Of a DNA stretch of 53,306 bases, positions 50,872 to 53,306 are shown one piece after another. The notes below the pieces were generated by a model that was given only the letters and a program-made list of their open reading frames with translations, ran no database searches and was not told the DNA's origin. Origin of the DNA: Streptomyces albidoflavus (GTDB taxonomy: Bacteria > Actinomycetota > Actinomycetes > Streptomycetales > Streptomycetaceae); contig NZ_JOII01000033.1 of assembly GCF_000719955.1 (NCBI RefSeq), positions 1-53,306 of the forward strand, read 5' to 3'. The translations under genes and the position numbers were made by a program. Numbering within the stretch: the stretch's first letter is position 1; each line of letters begins with the position of its first letter.

Positions 50872-53100
50872 ATGGGAAACAAGCGCTCGGGCGGCGGCCT
50901 GTCTCCGGCCCAGCAGGCCGCCAAGTTCCTCGGGGTCAGCGTGGTCGCCGGCGCGGTGCTGGCGGGGATCGCCCTGCCCGCCGCCGGGGCCCTGGGCCTG
51001 GCCGCGAAGGGCTCCGTCGAGGGATTCGACGAGCTGCCGGCCAACCTCAAGACACCACCGCTGAGTCAGCGCAGCACCATCCTGGACGCGGAGGGCGGCA
51101 AGATCGCCACCGTCTACTACCGCGACCGCACGATAGTCCCGCTCAAGGACATCTCGCCCTACATGCAGAAGGCGATCGTCGCCATCGAGGACTCGCGCTT
51201 CTACGAGCACGGCGCGATCGACCTCAAGGGCATCCTCCGCGCGGTCAACGAGAACGCGCAGAGCGGCGGCGTCTCCCAGGGCGCCTCGACGCTGACCCAG
51301 CAGTACGTGAAGAACGTCTTCGTCGAGGAGGCCGGCGACGACGCCGACAAGGTCGCCGAGGCCACCCAGCAGACGATCGGCCGCAAGGTCCGCGAGCTGA
51401 AGTTCGCCATCCAGATCGAGGAGGAGCTGGGCAAGAAGGGCATCCTCGAGAACTACCTGAACATCACCTTCTTCGGGCAGCAGGCGTACGGCATCGAGGC
51501 AGCCGCCCAGCGCTACTTCTCCAAGCCGGCCAAGGACCTGAACATCCAGGAGTCGGCCCTCCTCGCGGGCCTCGTCCAGTCGCCCAGCCGGTACGACCCG
51601 GTCAACGACGAGCAGGAGGCGGTCAAGCGGCGCAACACCGTCATCCAGCGGATGGCGGCGGTCCGCGACATCACCCCCCAGGAGGCGGCGGAGGCGAAGA
51701 AGGCCCCCCTCGGCCTGAAGATCAGCCGCCCCAGCAGCGGCTGCATCACCGCCGTCAAGGGCGCCGGCTTCTTCTGCGACTACGTGCGGCGCGCCTTCCT
51801 CACCGACCCGGTCTTCGGCAAGACCGCCGAGGAGCGCCAGAAGACCTGGGAGCGCGGCGGCCTGACCATCCGCACCACCCTGGACCCGAAGGCCCAGGAG
51901 TCGGTGCAGGCGGCCATAGAGAACGGGGTCTACAAGGACGACGAGGTCGCCACCGCGGTCGCCCTGGTCGAGCCCGGCACCGGCAAGATCACCGGAATGG
52001 GCCAGTCCAGGCCGTACGGCTACGGCAAGAACGAGACGGAGATGAACCTCTCCGTCAACGCCTCCATGGGCGGCGGCGCCGGCTACCAGCCCGGCTCCAC
52101 CTTCAAGCCCATCGTGGCCGCCGCCGCCCTGGAACGCGGCATGCCGGTGACCAAGACGTACTCCTCGCCGTACGAGATGCCGTACCCGAGCCCCGTCGCC
52201 ACCTGCTCCGGGAACTACGTCAACACCTCCTCCGAGGAGCTGGCCAACGAGAACGAGAAGGAGGTCGGCCCCTACTCCATGAAGGAGGCGACCGCCCTCT
52301 CGGTCAACACCTACTTCGTCCAGATGATCAGCGAGATCGGCACCTGCCCGGTCATCGAGCTGTCGAAGAAGATGGGCATCGAGCGCTCCGACGGCAACGA
52401 CTTCGGCCAGGGCCCCTCCATCGCGCTGGGCACCCAGGAGGTCTCCCCGCTGACGATGGCCTCCGCGTACGCCACCTTCGCCACCCGGGGCACGTACTGC
52501 TCGCCGATCGCCATCGCCTCCATCACCGGCCCGGACAAGAAGTCGATGCCGGTGCCGAAGTCGACCTGCACCAAGGTGATGTCGGAGAAGACCGCCGACA
52601 CCGTCAACACCCTGCTGCGCGGCGTGGTCGAGGACGGCACCGGCCGCCAGGCGGGCCTCCAGGGCCGCGCCAGCGCCGGCAAGACCGGAACCACCGACTT
52701 CCGCTACGCCGCCTGGTTCGCCGGCTACACCCCGAACCTCTCCGGCGCCGTCTGGGTCGGCGACCCGCAGCACAAGCGCCAGATGACCAACATCACCATC
52801 GGCGGCCGCCCGTACGACAAGGTCTTCGGCGGTGAGGTCCCCGGACCGATCTGGAAGACCGCGATGGCCGGTGCCCTGGAGGGCAAGGAAGCCCCCGGCT
52901 TCAACCTGGTCGACATCCCCGAGCCCGACAAGCCCGGCAAGAACAAGCCCAACCGCCCCGGCGGCGGCAACGGGAACGGCGGGGGCGGGAACGGCGGCGG
53001 CGACAACAAGCCCGGCGGCAACCGTCCCGGCGGCGGCGACAACCCGCCCCCGGACATCCAGCTCCCGGGCGACTGGTTCGGCGGCGGCCAGGGCCGCTGA
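50872..53100 (+). CDS. ponA: Class A penicillin-binding protein (transglycosylase/transpeptidase)
   Basis: 742 residues. After a short cytoplasmic part and one membrane anchor (about 19-45) comes the GT51 glycosyltransferase domain with catalytic Glu106 in AIEDSRFYEHGAID and GASTLTQQYVKN, then a transpeptidase with SxxK at Ser409 (STFK), SxN at 477-479 (SVN) and KTGTT from Lys604. The last ~60 residues are a Gly/Asn/Pro-rich linker (NRPGGGNGNGGGG...) and PPPDIQLPGDWFGG. It polymerises and cross-links peptidoglycan at the outer membrane face. Leaderless start at 50872. Directly downstream lies an IS30 element. Confidence 0.95.
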   Translation: MGNKRSGGGLSPAQQAAKFLGVSVVAGAVLAGIALPAAGALGLAAKGSVEGFDELPANLKTPPLSQRSTILDAEGGKIATVYYRDRTIVPLKDISPYMQKAIVAIEDSRFYEHGAIDLKGILRAVNENAQSGGVSQGASTLTQQYVKNVFVEEAGDDADKVAEATQQTIGRKVRELKFAIQIEEELGKKGILENYLNITFFGQQAYGIEAAAQRYFSKPAKDLNIQESALLAGLVQSPSRYDPVNDEQEAVKRRNTVIQRMAAVRDITPQEAAEAKKAPLGLKISRPSSGCITAVKGAGFFCDYVRRAFLTDPVFGKTAEERQKTWERGGLTIRTTLDPKAQESVQAAIENGVYKDDEVATAVALVEPGTGKITGMGQSRPYGYGKNETEMNLSVNASMGGGAGYQPGSTFKPIVAAAALERGMPVTKTYSSPYEMPYPSPVATCSGNYVNTSSEELANENEKEVGPYSMKEATALSVNTYFVQMISEIGTCPVIELSKKMGIERSDGNDFGQGPSIALGTQEVSPLTMASAYATFATRGTYCSPIAIASITGPDKKSMPVPKSTCTKVMSEKTADTVNTLLRGVVEDGTGRQAGLQGRASAGKTGTTDFRYAAWFAGYTPNLSGAVWVGDPQHKRQMTNITIGGRPYDKVFGGEVPGPIWKTAMAGALEGKEAPGFNLVDIPEPDKPGKNKPNRPGGGNGNGGGGNGGGDNKPGGNRPGGGDNPPPDIQLPGDWFGGGQGR

Positions 53101-53157
53101 CGGACCCCTCGACACACCACGACACGAGAAGGGCGCCCCCACCATGAGGCGAATTCC

Positions 53158-53306
53158 GGGGGTCGTTGCAACACGAGTGATCAACTGGCTGTTGTCAGGA
53201 GCTTAGTGAGACGCTCGGCTGGGGTTTCCCAGCCGAGCGTTTTGCGTGGGCGGCTGTTGAGTTCGGCGGCGACGGTGTCCAGGTCCTCGCGGCTGTGGCG
53301 GGCCAG
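53158..53306 (-). mobile_element. End of an IS30-family insertion sequence
   Basis: Positions 53158-53175 (GGGGTCGTTGCAACAC...) look like the terminal inverted repeat of actinobacterial IS30 elements, followed by the C-terminal coding part of the transposase on the minus strand. The other end is outside the window. Confidence 0.75.
53181..53306 (-). CDS. IS30-family transposase, C-terminal fragment
   Basis: The last 41 residues are visible: LARHSREDLDTVAAELN, then SRPRKTLGWETPAERLTKLL and TTAS with a stop at 53181. The stretch LNSRPRKTLGWETPAE is a hallmark of IS30-family transposases. The gene continues beyond the window. Confidence 0.9.
   Translation of the reverse strand: MARHSREDLDTVAAELNSRPRKTLGWETPAERLTKLLTTAS

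Noticed and set aside
52930..53097. Gly/Asn/Pro codon repeats at the end of ponA as a possible repeat array
   Set aside because: They are in frame and form the usual low-complexity tail of actinobacterial class A penicillin-binding proteins.

Overview
The window reads as a piece of a Streptomyces chromosome. It is very GC-rich with strong third-position G/C bias, carries bldG and wblA, and has gene order that I recall, without checking, as matching the S. coelicolor SCO3540-SCO3580 region (protease, holB, tmk, topA, methyltransferase, anti-sigma factor, bldG, helicase, tad genes, acs, nhaA, nth, crp, two ArsA-like ATPases, wblA, ponA). Both edges run into insertion sequences: the end of an IS5-like element at the left, which cuts the end off a type I restriction methylase gene (hsdM), and the end of an IS30-family element at the right, just after ponA. 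These are probably assembly break points.

Layout. 1-1970: IS end, truncated hsdM, a spacer, and tRNA-Thr(CGU) with its terminator; this looks like accessory DNA abutting a tRNA gene. 2086-12107, all minus: secreted tripeptidyl aminopeptidase-like hydrolase, DNA polymerase III delta' (holB), a membrane transporter/dTMP kinase fusion with a long coiled-coil and acidic tail, and topoisomerase I with a Lys/Ala tail. 12469-16688, minus: small membrane protein, N5-methyltransferase-like protein, lipoprotein, anti-sigma factor and bldG. 16851-19292, plus: MrfA-type helicase, convergent with a seven-gene tad (Flp pilus) operon, 25153-19255 (tadZ, tadA, tadB, tadC, Flp-type prepilin, tadE, TadE-like). 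26178-30568: HAD-IB phosphatase, a candidate 6S-like small RNA, a degenerate Fic protein divergent from a CooC-like ATPase, and a deacetylase-like lipoprotein. 31639-39818, plus: SulP transporter/carbonic anhydrase fusion, acetyl-CoA synthetase, NhaA antiporter, holin-like membrane protein and an epoxide-hydrolase-like enzyme. 40321-43468, minus: CvpA/serine protease (MarP-like), Nudix hydrolase, endonuclease III. 44040 onward: crp, metallo-beta-lactamase and Nudix pair, RidA, DUF4177 protein, two ArsA-like ATPases, wblA and the class A penicillin-binding protein ponA.

Theme. Core replication, topology and repair genes (holB, tmk, topA, helicase, nth) are mixed with developmental regulators (BldG and its anti-sigma partner, Crp, WblA). 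The tad operon has a single TTA leucine codon, in tadB. I saw no other TTA codon in the genes I scanned by eye, so pilus assembly may depend on the developmental tRNA gene bldA. A second pattern runs through the window: at about eleven genes a TANNNT-like -10 box ends 6-8 nt before the start codon with no Shine-Dalgarno site, which suggests leaderless mRNAs. Most long open frames opposite the genes are GC-driven shadows and are left out.
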